Notes under the pieces: generated by a model
Told to the model about the DNA's origin: nothing
Databases searched by the model: none
Seen by the model: the letters and a program-made list of their open reading frames with translations, nothing else
Shown: positions 43,641-54,591 of the stretch, one piece after another
Numbering within the stretch: the first letter of the stretch is position 1
How the letters are laid out: the number at the start of each line of letters is the position of its first letter
Assembly: GCA_028015205.1 (NCBI GenBank)
Contig: CM051518.1
Location: 30,842,001 to 30,906,000 of the forward strand
Source: Mytilisepta virgata
Lineage: Eukaryota > Mollusca > Bivalvia > Mytilida > Mytilidae
Length of the DNA stretch: 64,000 nt
Direction of reading: 5' to 3'
Made by a program: the position numbers and the translations under genes

Positions 43641-44495
43641 TGTGGATTCATTAATATTCGTTGTATACCAATTTTCGTGGTTTTCGTGGGTCCCAGTAAA
43701 CCACGAATTTAAATATCCAACGAAAAATAATATTTTTACTCTTGTTTAAATGCACTGAAGTTTGAAACCACGAAGTTTTGAACAATTGCGTTTTTACAGC
43801 ATGTACTTGAATTCTGACATATGATGAGTTAGCTATATCCACAGAGGATACAGTGTTTCATGTAATTTTGTCTTTGGTAACATATAAACGCTCAAACAAT
43901 TTTCTTTAAAAAGATTTTGACTGTGTAAATTGTCGCGGAATTCACTTCCGTTTTTTTTTTTTATTCAAACATTCAAGAAAAATCTTAATCCTAAGTAGAC
44001 CCAAACAATACAGACTTTCTTTTAAATTACAGTAAAAACATCTTGTCAAAAGATAATAAAGCAGAAATTATTGATTGTAATCGGATTAAAAATATGTATA
44101 TGCCCAGAGGTATTTGGTGACAAGTGATTGCAATTTTGTCAATATATATTTCACACCTGTTTAATCTAATGAGTAAATAATTACGGATTTTATTAATCTT
44201 GTTAAATTCATGACAAGCTTTAATTGTTCCATTACAAATTTAAAGAATCTGTTTGTTAGACTTTTGTTAAATGAGTGCTTTAAATCAGTACTTTACTGTA
44301 CAATATCAAGTCTGATCGGCACGTTTTGTCGCAGTATTTTCATGATATCTGATGTGCCAAGCCACAAATTTAAGTATTTCAACAACTTTTTACATTTTTT
44401 TCTAAGTCAGCAATCCACGAATTTAGGTATCCAACAAAATACCTTTTTTCCTCTATCCACGAAAATTGGTATCCACGAAAATAAATGAATCCACA
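43641..44495. mobile_element. TIR element with TGTGGATTCATT ends
   Basis: TGTGGATTCATT (43641) and AATGAATCCACA (ends 44495) are perfect inverses. Homology extends to about 40 bp (ATACCAATTTTCGTGG / CCACGAAAATTGGTAT). Subterminal 'CACGAA' and 'ATCCAACGAAA' motifs repeat at both ends. The 855-bp interior has no protein. Degenerate relatives are at 1320-1390 and 2222-2330. Confidence 0.75.
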
Positions 44496-45681
44496 CTACT
44501 CTTTTTTCTCCCAGATTGCTATGTTTTTTTTTATTCCCTGTTTTTTTATTAAATGAACATGTTTGTAAGAATTTAACATATTTCTCATGTCTGTCAGAGT
44601 TATGGTCATTCAGTTAAAAAAAAAAATGATTTGCAGATGAGAAAATAGTGAGTTGCTTAAAAAACTTGAGAGAAGTTCCCACAAATCTCATCATTAAACA
44701 TTTGCATTGAAATTTTATACTGAAGATGTTTGAGATTAAGTGATATACAGTGATCTTTAGGCCATCCTTCTGTTAGACTTTGATTTCCTAATTGTCGTTC
44801 AATGAAATAGAAATTCAGATCATTCTTTTTTAAATAAGCAAATGAAATTCAGGTCAGCAATACAGGCTCCTTTAATCTAGTTTTTGTTCTTTAGATATGC
44901 TAATGAAATTCTGGTGAGCAATACAGGCTCCTTGAGTCTCTAGTTTTTTTTCACCTTCTATCTGTCTCAAAAATCTTGATATGATTAAGATATTATTATT
45001 GTTTGTAACAGAATGTTATCTTAAGCTATTTTTACTTTTGAAATGTCATAATGAACATGATTTGATGCAATGTAATTATAATACTATTTCTGGTTTGTGT
45101 GATAATAAAGACTGGAAGAAAACTTCAAAAGGATCAAGTTGGTTACTTTTTTTCCCAGAAAGTCCTGATTTTAAACCCATAGGAGTTCTTAAATACAATA
45201 TATAAAACAGTTGTTTCCTCCCCTGTATATTAATTTACATAAACAATGTCACCACTGTTGTAATTTGGATAAATATGTACAAGTTGGTAAATTCATTGGG
45301 ATGTGATTTGAGAAAAAGTGATGTCAAAAGTTTGTGATAAAATACAGTATTGTGTTGGAAACTCGTTTAGAGTGTTCTGAATGGTAATCTATTGTTAAAT
45401 GTTTTAAACAGGTATATTTTGTTATTAAGGGGTTCTATTAGTTTTGGTATTTTAAGAAATAATACAAATTATGAAAATTGGAAGTTTCATGTTCAACAAA
45501 CATATATAAGAAGAATGAGAAAGAATTCTTTTTTAATTTTTTATTTTTTGGCAATAAAATCTTTTACTTCTTTTAAATTACAGTATAACCAAATTAAGCT
45601 ATAACAAATATAAATAGATCACAATGGAGATCAGTTTTTTTTTTTCTACCAATACGCAGGAAGCATATATATCCAACCCAC
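44496..45681. other. Spacer between the convergent RIOX1 and MCFD2-like genes
   Basis: Two short related segments (about 44850-44880 and 44895-44945) carry ATGAAATTC.GGT.AGCAATA and CAGGCTCCTT, scraps of the GCTCACC-type repeat. Open frames at 44981-45205 and 45392-45604 show no recognisable product. Confidence 0.35.
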
Positions 45682-45687
45682 TTTATT
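45682..45687 (-). terminator. Polyadenylation signal of the MCFD2-like gene
   Basis: AATAAA on the minus strand, about 32 bases downstream of the TAA stop at 45719-45721. Confidence 0.55.
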
Positions 45688-45718
45688 TTCATATAAACTC
45701 TAAATTAAATAATTTAAA

Positions 45719-48700
45719 TTATATTTTCATTGAATTTCCAGTTTGTGATGGAGGCTGATGTTGTTGTGGTGGAGGTTGATATTGTTGCTGTGGGGGAGGT
45801 TGATATTGTTGCTGTGGGGGAGGTTGATATTGTTGCTGTGGTGGAGGTTGATAATGTTGCTGCGGTATTTGTTGAAATTGTTGTATATTTGGATTTGCTG
45901 CTGCATGTTGTTGTTGCCATTGCATATACTGTTGATATTGTTGTTGTTGTAGTTCAGCCTGTTGTTGCATATGGTGGATATTTTGTTGATGCAGTTGTTG
46001 TTGATGTTTTATATAATCTCTTTTTCTGGCAGACATGTATTCTGGATATGAGATATAACCATCATGGTTAAAGTCATCATCTCTAAGTACATTATCAATT
46101 ACATCTGAAAAGAAAAGAAAAACATATTCAACAGGAATTATTTTATTTGCTCCACAATGTTTGAAATGGTGAGAATTGCATGTATTGTAAATGTCAGTAC
46201 AAAACCATTGAAAAATTCATCTTAATAAAGTCAATATTTTTAAAAAAGAATATCAATTTCCCAAAACTGCGGAAAAAATAGGGTTATTAGTTTGACAATG
46301 TACAGTGGCCAGCTGGGCGAGACACTCCAATCTGTAATGAAGGAAAATCTGGTCTGCTGTCACTTAAGACAGCTTCTTGTTAAATTAAAAACAAAATGAA
46401 TAATACTCAAGAATTTCTGTTTCCAAATATTATCTTTATACATGTATTGCTTGGAAGTTGTCAGTTGCTAGATAACACAAAACAACTTCTTGGCAACTTT
46501 TTTATCTTCTATAAAATACCTTTGTTTTAAATTTATTACTACACTAGACATTGAACCCGCGCGAGCACGGGAAAATAAGCATTTTTTTTTTGGTTGCCTT
46601 ATTGACTAAAAAGTTATTACGGCCTTGTCATTCATGGAACTCAATATGGATGTTGTGGCAGGCTTCCTATAAACTTTCCTGTCAAGTAGGTAGTATCAAC
46701 TGATAGTTTCATGTCTATATATAATGTAGTATTCCAGCAATGGATGGTCATGCAAACTTTAACCAAAGTCAATGAAGCGTGAAATTTAGGTCAACGTGAC
46801 CCAATTGTCATATGGCTGTTCGTTACTACCGAAGATGTATCCACTGATGAAGTAGACTGTGTGCCACGTAGAATTACCAAAATGAATCTTAAGGTTCCCT
46901 CAAAGTCAAAATCTATGATGAAAACACAACCACATAAATTGTCAATATTTTTATTGTTACAATTAATTCTGAACTGGAACTTGATGAAAAGCTTTCATTA
47001 AATACACATTTCATAATGCATTACCTTTTTCCTTCAGAATAGATATGAAAATTAAATTGTAGATGTAAACATTTCCTTAGAGACGGATGAATTTTTCAAA
47101 AGATGCCGTGAGTAAGGTAGAGCATATTTTTGGAAAATAATTGTTCCAATTGTTTCATTGTCGTCATGGACAGGGCAAGCGAGGATTAATTTCACAAATA
47201 TATCCAATAATCAGACGATAAAAGCATTTTTAGTGTGTGGCTGCGTGTGCTGTCCACGTTTATAAAGATGTCCGAGATAAATTTCGTCATTAATGCTAAA
47301 GATTACCATTTGTTAAAAATATTTTTATCTAGGAAATTGTATGATAGAGATATATTTAGACAGGTCACATGACAAATAATGTAAAAATAGATAATGGTTG
47401 GTATTATCACTTTGTGCAAGGTAAACATCCGAGCAATCCAAAAAACAACTAAGTTAGGAATTTCTCCGAACTTTACCTTACTTCTTCATAATCTTCAAAG
47501 TTCATAACCTTTACAGTTAGGAGAAATTCCGTTATTGTAGAAAAACAATCCTGAATACATGAAGCGGAAACATCCCACTCGAAGGAGAATTTTTTTAATT
47601 TGTTTTATTCTTCTTCCGTAATTTCAAACAAAAATAATATTACATTTAAAATATGTGCATACTTGTTTATTTAAATCAACGTGTTAAAAGTATGCATTCG
47701 AGAACCTTCTTAGGGATATGTTGGGAGAATTCATATCGGATAAGTGGATACAAATTCCATTTGAACATAAACAAAACTGCAGTTTAAATTTATAAATGCA
47801 GATTGTCAAATCCGATAATAACCTTTATAATCTGAACCATACATCGTTTATTTTGAACCACGCGTTTTGCCGCCTATTCGGCTAATTCGTAAATTTAGTA
47901 TTATAGATATGTAAATACATTAACATACCTGCAAAGTACTGAAGAGCACCTTTCTTTCTTTCCTCTGTCAGTTTTTCGATTTCAGCCTCAGTTTTGCCCT
48001 GTTTTTCGTGAGGTTTTATTTCAAACATATGTTCAATATGACTTAATGCTGCCATAATTTCTAAACCATCAAGTTTTGTGTCATTATTGGTATCATGAAG
48101 CCTAAAAAGCAAATATCAGAATGAAGTTTGAAACCTTAATTTATTTTGTAGGACCATGAGTACTAAAATGATTAGTAAGACAAGCGAATATCTGAACTAT
48201 CAGTAATTTTTCATACAGGTATCTACTGGTAATCTTCTGTTCTTTCATTTGATAGTGCAGGACTTTTGAAAAGATACAAAATTCTGCTTATTTCACAAAA
48301 ATACAAGGTACCATTATTTCCTTAAAAAAAGCTCATTTTGTTATTGTAAAGTGACACATTAGCCTTCATATGATACTGATGTGAATTTTATTTAGATGGC
48401 TGTTTGCGAAAAAAGTACTTGCGGAGTGATACTGTATTTGTCACTAATCTAAATAAAACTGTTTTAAATTTTACTGTAAGATAAAATAGATTTTAAACTG
48501 AGATTGACAAGAATCCATGTCAGTTGAATTTACCTCACAAGTTGGCAAATTCTTTAACAAAAAACTGTTGACAAATCTGTGGATAATGGAGAAGCTTAAA
48601 GAACCGCCTCAAGTTAGATAGCTTTAAATTTAACTTCACTGTCATTAAGAAACAAAGGTTGTAAAACACGCCGCTGTTTTAAGGCCTGGATTTGTATCTT

Positions 48701-51044
48701 TGTTATCCGAGATCGGTATAATGAGAAGATCCAATTTAAGGAATAATACAGTGATATAACCAAGAAAGGTAAAAATGAGGGACAAAACAATAAAAAGTTA
48801 TAAAAAAAATATATATATAAATATAAAAGATGGAAAATGAAAACACAATATTTCGACAATACGTGTTCTTCGTCATGAGTTGGTAAAAGGAAAATGAAAA
48901 ACCAGTATTTCGACAATACGTATCTTCGTCAGGAGTTGGTAAAAATGTCTCAACTAGACCAAAGTAGAAATTTAAATGAAAGGAAATGCAATGGTACATA
49001 ACAACAAAGGTAATCTTCCAACCAAGTGATTAAACTTCGTCCTAACGAAATCGTTTATATATTCAAGAAATTTAAATTTTGAGATTAATATAAATATATA
49101 AATAGTTTTGATTAAATTGGAATGTAACACTAACTTTCATAATGGAAGTCAATGGGATATTGTATTGCTTTCACTTAGATGTATCTAACCCCTGTGGTGC
49201 CAAAATATCTCCTATTCTGACATTTTCATCACGAAAGAATACTAGAGATTTTCCCGGTCTGAAACGTTAACAAACAGAGAATTGAAGCTTTATAAAGTGT
49301 CACAATACATGTATTTGACTTTCTGGTTAAAAAATTAAACAATGGGAGAGAAATTTTTCAATGTTAGTCAACAAACGAAATATGAGAGCACATAAAATTT
49401 CATTACACTAACTACCGCTTGCGCAACATACCTGAAGTAATGGAATTCCAGCTCTTCTGGGGACATTTTCTTAGTTATATCAATTTCATCTTTCAGATGT
49501 TCCTTTATATGTCTGTAAAGACAAAGGTAGGTATTAAGACGTATAAAAGATTATTAGAGTTCTTCCAAGTCGATATGGCATACCTCAATATATTACCGAA
49601 AGAACCACTTTCAATTCAAAAATATTTCGTTGATAAATACATATCAAATGCATTGCAAAACTTTCCTCTTTTTGTTTTTTGTGTAAAGTATATGTCTGCG
49701 CGCTCTTATTTGTTTCAAATAATAAAATTTCTTCATTTCCTGTGTTCCAATCGGTGGGCCAGTGACGTTTGATTTTTTTATACGCCCGTCAAAATTTTGA
49801 AGGGACGTATTATGGTATACAAATGTCCGGCGTCCGTCTGTTCTTCCGTCCGTCTGTCCATCGTAAACATGTCGCGCCGTAACTTGAGAACGACTCATCC
49901 AAATTTCACGAAACTTAACATAGTTGTTTCTTATGATGGTCAAACGATCTGTATACTTTTTGGTGAAAATAAGATTAAAACTTTTTTAGTAAAGGGACTT
50001 TGTAAACAGAAGTGTGTTTTTTTTTCACATGTCGCGCCGTATCTCAAAAACGATTTATGATTATTGCTTAAAACTTTACACACTTCTTAAATATATTAAT
50101 CTAAAGATCTGTATACTTTTTGGTGATGATTCAAATTTTATTTTAGAGTTTTTGAGTTTTTTGTTAAAAAAAGGGGGGGGGGGGGGTTCACATGTCGCGC
50201 CGTATCTCAAAAACGATTTATGGTTATTGCTTAAAACTTTACACACTTCTTAGTTATATTAATCTAAAGATCTGTATACTTTTTGGTGATGATTCCAAAT
50301 TTTATTTTAGAGTTTTTGAGTTTTTTGTAAAAAAGGGGGGGTTTTCACATGTCGCACCGTATCTCAAAAACGATTTATGATTATTGCTTAAAACTTTACA
50401 CACTTCTTAGTTATATTAATATGAAGATCTGTATACTTTTTCGTGATTATTCTTTATTTTATTTTTGAGTTATTGAATTTTTATTGAGCTTTTTGGTAAA
50501 AAAAGGTAGTCTTTTTTGGTCACATTTCGCGCCGTATCTCTATTGCTTAAAAATTTACACGCTTATGGTTTGCCGGATTTCCATATACATCCCACCAGCA
50601 GCTCCACTAAATAAAGGAGGATTTCAAAAAATTTTTTCACAAGACGACGGGCGTATCATGCGCTCGTGGCGCAGCTGTTTATTTCCAAATACGTAGAACA
50701 GATGAGTTTGAATTTTCACGCTTTAATTGTTCATGTTAATAAAATCCTTTATACAACTACTAGAATAGGTCATTTTTTCCTCGCAAGTGAAAAAGCAAAT
50801 AAATATAATAATGGAGATTTCTACAAATTAGAAAAAAAGTGGGAATATGTCAATATTTTCTGTACAAAATGTATAAAAAGTCTACTTACGCCTCGTCCTG
50901 GGTTAATGATGTGTCGTGGAATCCCATTGTCTCTGGAGGCGGAATTTTACCATCGGTAGCTGGGGGAGGGTGCCCGTGTCCTGCATGCCCCAGCACTTGT
51001 CCTACCCCAATCAGGACCATACACAAGATGCTGACTGGATTCAT
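45719..51044 (-). CDS. MCFD2/CGREF1-like secreted two-EF-hand protein with Gln/Pro-rich tail, complete, 264 aa
   Basis: Exons on the minus strand: 50890-51044 (ATG 51044-51042), 49432-49512, 47929-48101, 45719-46104 (TAA); phases 2, 2, 1 agree. A signal peptide is predicted at residues 1 to about 20 (MNPVSILCMVLIGVGQVLGH). A helical region HIKEHLKDEI...MSPEELEFHYF (53-78) leads to EF-hand 1, loop D82-E93 (DTNNDTKLDGLE), and EF-hand 2, loop D147-E158 (DFNHDGYISYPE). The layout and the 'MSPEEL.FHYF' and 'VLRDDDFNHDGYI' blocks match MCFD2, which with LMAN1 forms the ER-to-Golgi cargo receptor for coagulation factors V and VIII in vertebrates. Vertebrate MCFD2 ends after EF-hand 2 (about 146 aa). 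Here about 95 residues of Gln-rich tail follow, with HXYQPPPQ repeats. CGREF1, a related secreted protein with a long tail, is the alternative. Confidence 0.88.
45725..46000 (-). repeat. In-frame 24-bp minisatellite and CAA/CAG-rich tract in the last exon
   Basis: Four copies of a 24-bp unit encode PPPQQQYQ (about 45755-45870). They are preceded on the coding strand by a stretch dominated by CAA and CAG codons. Units differ by single third-position changes (CCACCA versus CCCCCA), indicating recent unit-level turnover in frame. Confidence 0.85.
46105..47928 (-). other. Intron 3 of the MCFD2-like gene with one dispersed repeat
   Basis: At about 46540-46590, TAGACATTGAACCCGCGCGA and GCACGGGAAAAT mark the start of a dispersed repeat; 'GTCAATGAAGCGTGAAATTT' and 'AGGTCAACGTGACC' at about 46770-46800 belong to it. 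Its far boundary was not found. The rest is unrecognised. Confidence 0.4.
48832..48950. repeat. Tandem duplication of about 60 bp
   Basis: 'GGAAAATGAAAACACAATAT' and 'GGAAAATGAAAAACCAGTAT' each precede TTCGACAATACGT, then TCTTCGTCA.GAGTTGGTAA. Two units, in intron 2 of the MCFD2-like gene. Confidence 0.75.
49775..50690 (+). mobile_element. ATACGCCCG hairpin-ended element with ~160-bp tandem units
   Basis: The left end TATACGCCCGTCAAAATTTT, then GAAGGGACGTAT, folds back. The right end is GACGACGGGCGTAT followed by CATGCGCTCGTGGCGCAGCT. Inside, CATGTCGCGCCGTATCTCAA units start near 50029, 50191 and 50348, with a degenerate copy at 50521, separated by poly-G/poly-A tracts. It is organised like the element at 18425-19470. 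It lies in intron 1 of the MCFD2-like coding region. Confidence 0.75.
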
Positions 51045-51330
51045 TACTGAAACGAGGGCAGGTAATCTTGTTTAACTATTGTATATGGAGTCGAATATAA
51101 ATGGAAACTAGAAAACAGAAAACAACGCGTTAGATAGTTAATACATGTTTTCACATTAGTTTCGTTGTGAAAGTTATTCCACGTGTAACCATATGATTGC
51201 CCTAAACATACTTGGGGTGCAAATTATTTTTTAACTGGTAAGAAGTAGACCGCTTTGTGAAAAACTAGACTAAAACCCACTTACTGTTTAAGTGAAAAAA
51301 GAATTTCTCTTTAAAATGTGGATAACTTAC

Positions 51331-51420
51331 CAGTATGGTGATGAAACCTTTTACAACACAGTAGAAATCAAACCGGTAGATGTCAGGAAGCCATATTTAC
51401 AACGTCTTACACCCTGAGGC
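51331..51420 (-). promoter_or_regulatory. Probable 5'UTR exon and start region of the MCFD2-like gene
   Basis: On the minus strand CCATACTG|GTAAGTTA is a strong donor at 51330/51331, and an acceptor (CTCGTTTCAG) lies two bases before the ATG at 51044. The upstream limit is a guess; no TATA box was seen. Confidence 0.5.
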
Positions 51421-51719
51421 TCAACATTGACACTGCCTGATTGATGTCTTTGTAGTCCCATTTATTATTTAAGATTATAAATATAATAACCCAAATTATG
51501 CCTTTGGGTTTGTACGTTGTTTATGTGTAAATTTCTTTTAAATCGGAATTGATTTAAGTCTTACGGGACTTTTTCTTTTAATTCATCATGATGAGTGCTT
51601 TCATTAGTATGTCAATAAATTTGTTCTGTCTTTTATTGTTTCCGAGATACAAGGGATCAAAGTTAGCAATTTTGGGAAGAAAAATAAATCTTTATTTTTC
51701 ATCCGATTTCAATTGAGAT

Positions 51720-52215
51720 TTTTAGCTCACTTGGCCCAAAAGGCCACGTGAGCCATTGCCATCATTTAGCGTCTGTCGTCGTCGTAATTCGTTTAAAGAT
51801 CTTCTCCTCTGAAACCACTGGGCCAATTAGAACAAAACTTGCAACCAATAGTCCTTAAGTGGTCCTCTTTCAGAACTGTTTCCGATGACCCTGTCATCAA
51901 GAGTTGAACATAGTTAAACATGGTACAGAATGGGAAATTTACTGATCTGAAACCAATTTGTTAAATGAAACAAAACTTGGCAGCAATGGTCTTTTGTTAG
52001 TATTCCTTGAGAATTGTATCTGGTGACACTGTTCGCCATTGAAGGGGACTGCAAAAGCGGAACACAGTTTAGCATAGGACCTAATAGGAAAAATCACCGA
52101 AAGATCTTTCTGTTTGAAACCAGTGACAGAGCCAGATGGAACTTGACAGTAATTTTCCAGGCTGTCAGTCTTAATCGACAAAGTCCAAGTAACCGATAGA
52201 GGCTTATGGGAGCCT
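51720..52215 (+). repeat. GCTCACC-type dispersed repeat
   Basis: 'TAGCTCACTTGGCCCAAAAG', 'GGCCACGTGAGCCATTGCCA', 'CTCCTCTGAAACCACTGGGC', 'AGCGGAACACAGTTTAGCAT'. The first half has the most complete head of this family in the window. Confidence 0.7.
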
Positions 52216-52529
52216 CTACTTTCTTTTAATTTATCTTGATGAGTGCTTTTGGTAGTATACCAACAGATTGTTCCTGTCTGTTACAGTTTTCGAGATATAG
52301 AGGGTTAAAGGCCAAAAAATCAACGTAGCTGGATTTTTTAATTTTGTTTTCATTGCTTTTTAAAGTATGTCCAATATTTCTATTTAATGTATATAATAAT
52401 ATCCAACACTTTATTGGGTCAAGCATAATAGTATACCCACACTTGGTTTAAATGTTTTCCTGCCAGTAAGCGGTAGTATCATGCTGCGCTTAAACTAAGC
52501 CCTTTATTCAATATAGGTGACCAAAACAA

Positions 52530-52705
52530 TGTACCTTTTAGAGGTTATAATTAATTGGAAGCCAGGAATGACTGTTTTAGTGGCTATAGTTAATTGGAAG
52601 CCAAGAATGATATGTCGACTGTTTTAGTGACTATAGTTAATTGGAAGCCAAGAAATACTGTTTTAGTGGCTATAGTTAATTGGAAGCCAAGAATGACTGT
52701 TTTAT
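52530..52705. repeat. Minisatellite of about 41 bp, four units
   Basis: 'TTAATTGGAAGCCAAGAA' repeats four times (first at about 52551), each with 'TGACTGTTTTAGTGGCTATA'. One spacer carries a 10-base extra segment including ATGTCGAC. Confidence 0.85.
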
Positions 52706-53019
52706 TCCAAAGAATAAGTATTTATATTTATAACTTAACAAACAAATTTAAAAAAATAAGCACCTACATATAATATGAAAGAATGGATACGGTAAATAAA
52801 CTTTTGACATGCGGGTGACAATAGTCAAATCCGAGGATTGCTGGTATTCATCTTAAAGTCAAAAGCAAGTCTTCAATACGGATAAAACTGGGAAAAATCT
52901 GCGATTGTGACATTATCCTATTATTTTCATTGTCAGTAAGTACATCATATACCCTTCTCTCCCTTAAAAAATATGAAAACTCAATTTGATCAATAATTAC
53001 CCCCGCACTTCGAAAAAGA

Positions 53020-54140
53020 TATTGTTATCGCCCCCGTCCGTCCGTCACATTTTCTTGTGACATAAACTCCTCGTTCATTTTTAACTTCATGCATTTAATT
53101 TCTATACAGTATTGTCACAAACTGTATGTAGATGCGCATTAAGTTTTTAGAATTTTTTCATTTTGAAAAATCGAGGCCCGCAGGGATCGAATTTCGAAAA
53201 TTAGGAATTGAAACTTGTGACCTAAACTACTCTTTTATTTTTCATTTTATGCATTTAATTTCTATACAGTATTATCAAAAACTGTATGTAGATATGCAAT
53301 AACGTTTTAGAATTTTGATTTTCAAAAATTGGGGCCCAGAGGGGTCGAGTTTCGCAAAAAGCAGAATTTAAGCTTTTGACCTAAATTCCTCTTTCATTTT
53401 TGATTTCATGCATTTGATTTATATACAGTATTGTCACATACTGTATGTAGATGCGCAACAAGGTTTTAGAATTTTGATTTTCAAAAAGTGGGGTCCACAG
53501 GCGCAAAATTTTGAAAATTGTGAATTTAAGCTTGTGACCTTAACTCCTCTTTTATTTTTCATTTTATGTATTTAATTTATATAAAGGATTGTCAAATATC
53601 GTATTTAGATGCGCAGTAAGGTTTTAGAATTTTGATTTTCAAAAATTGGGGCCCACATGGGTCGAATTTCTTAAATTTGCAATTTAAGCTTCTGACCTAA
53701 ACTCCTCGAGATCGTTCATTTTTCATTTTATGCATTTGTTTTCTATACAGTATTCTCACATACTATATGTAGATGTGCAATAAGGTTTTAGAATTTTGAT
53801 TTTCAGAACTCGGTGTTGAATTTTGAAAATCGGGAATTTAAGCTTGTGACCTAAACTCCTCTTTCATTTTTCATTTTATATATTTAATTTCTTAACGGTA
53901 TGGTCACATACTGTATATAGATGTGCAATTAGGTTTTAGAATTGTGATTTTCAACAATTGGGGCCTTTAGGGGTCAGATTTAAAAAATTGGGAATTATAA
54001 GTGGGTGACTGAAAGTTTTCTTTCGTTTTTCATTTTATACATTTTATTTCTATACAGTATTATCATACGCTGTATGCAGATGTGCAATAAGGTTTTATAA
54101 TTTTAATTTTCCAAAATTTGGGCCTGTATTCAAAGGTATA
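53020..54140. repeat. Tandem array of about 159 bp, seven units
   Basis: 'ACTGTATGTAGATG'-type motifs fall at about 53121, 53281, 53440, 53599, 53762, 53910 and 54069. Each unit has TTTCATTTTATGCATTTAAT, 'TCTATACAGTATTGTCA', 'TAGAATTTTGATTTTCAAAA', 'TTGGGGCCCA' and 'GCTTGTGACCTAAACTCCTC'. The head TTATCGCCCCCGTCCGTCCG precedes the array. Confidence 0.85.
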
Positions 54141-54436
54141 ACTGTGAAAAAGGTGCACAGGGATACAATTATGTGGAATGCGGGGATAGCTGTCGTTTCT
54201 GACTGTCTCAGTCTAGTTAAACTGTGTTTTAATATATATGAAAATACAAAAAATAAATATTTGATACGCATCATACATTTTTCATAATTAACTATTGGCT
54301 ACGATTGATTTTTAGTGTTCATAAAAATCAGACATCCGTTTGGCGATAAAAAATTATCAGAATACCTTTGACAAGGCCATCAAATTCAGGTTCATAAAAG
54401 AACCTAGATTCACTTAAACTTCTGAATAAAAATGTT

Positions 54437-54591
54437 ATTGGCTTTTTGGAAATTCAAAACGAGTGGACCCACAATCCGTAGAATATTGGCGGGAACTCTT
54501 TGTGATGCAAATTAGCTATGACGGGTTTAAAATACAGTGCGCAAAATCGTTAGAGTTAATTCAAAGAACCGAGAAGAGAAGAACACATCAG
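54437..54591 (+). promoter_or_regulatory. Cell-cycle type promoter and 5'UTR exon of the cyclin-like gene
   Basis: ATTGG (reverse CCAAT, NF-Y type) occurs at 54437-54441 and 54485-54489. TTGGCGGGAA (54486-54495) is a canonical E2F-type site. CGGGTTTAAA (54522-54531) resembles a CDE/CHR pair. A donor AACACATCAG|GTAGAC (54591/54592) would end a 5'UTR exon joined to the acceptor at 57507. These motif classes typify G2/M-expressed genes. The assignment is inference. Confidence 0.5.

Noticed and set aside
45730..46071. Plus-strand frame of 113 codons rich in Val and Asp
   Set aside because: It is the antisense of the Gln/Pro-rich exon; its composition follows from the 24-bp repeat.
50014..50380. 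Overlapping frames with MSRRISKTIYDYCLKLYTLL
   Set aside because: The same peptide appears in each tandem unit of the 49775-50690 element and is interrupted by poly-G tracts.
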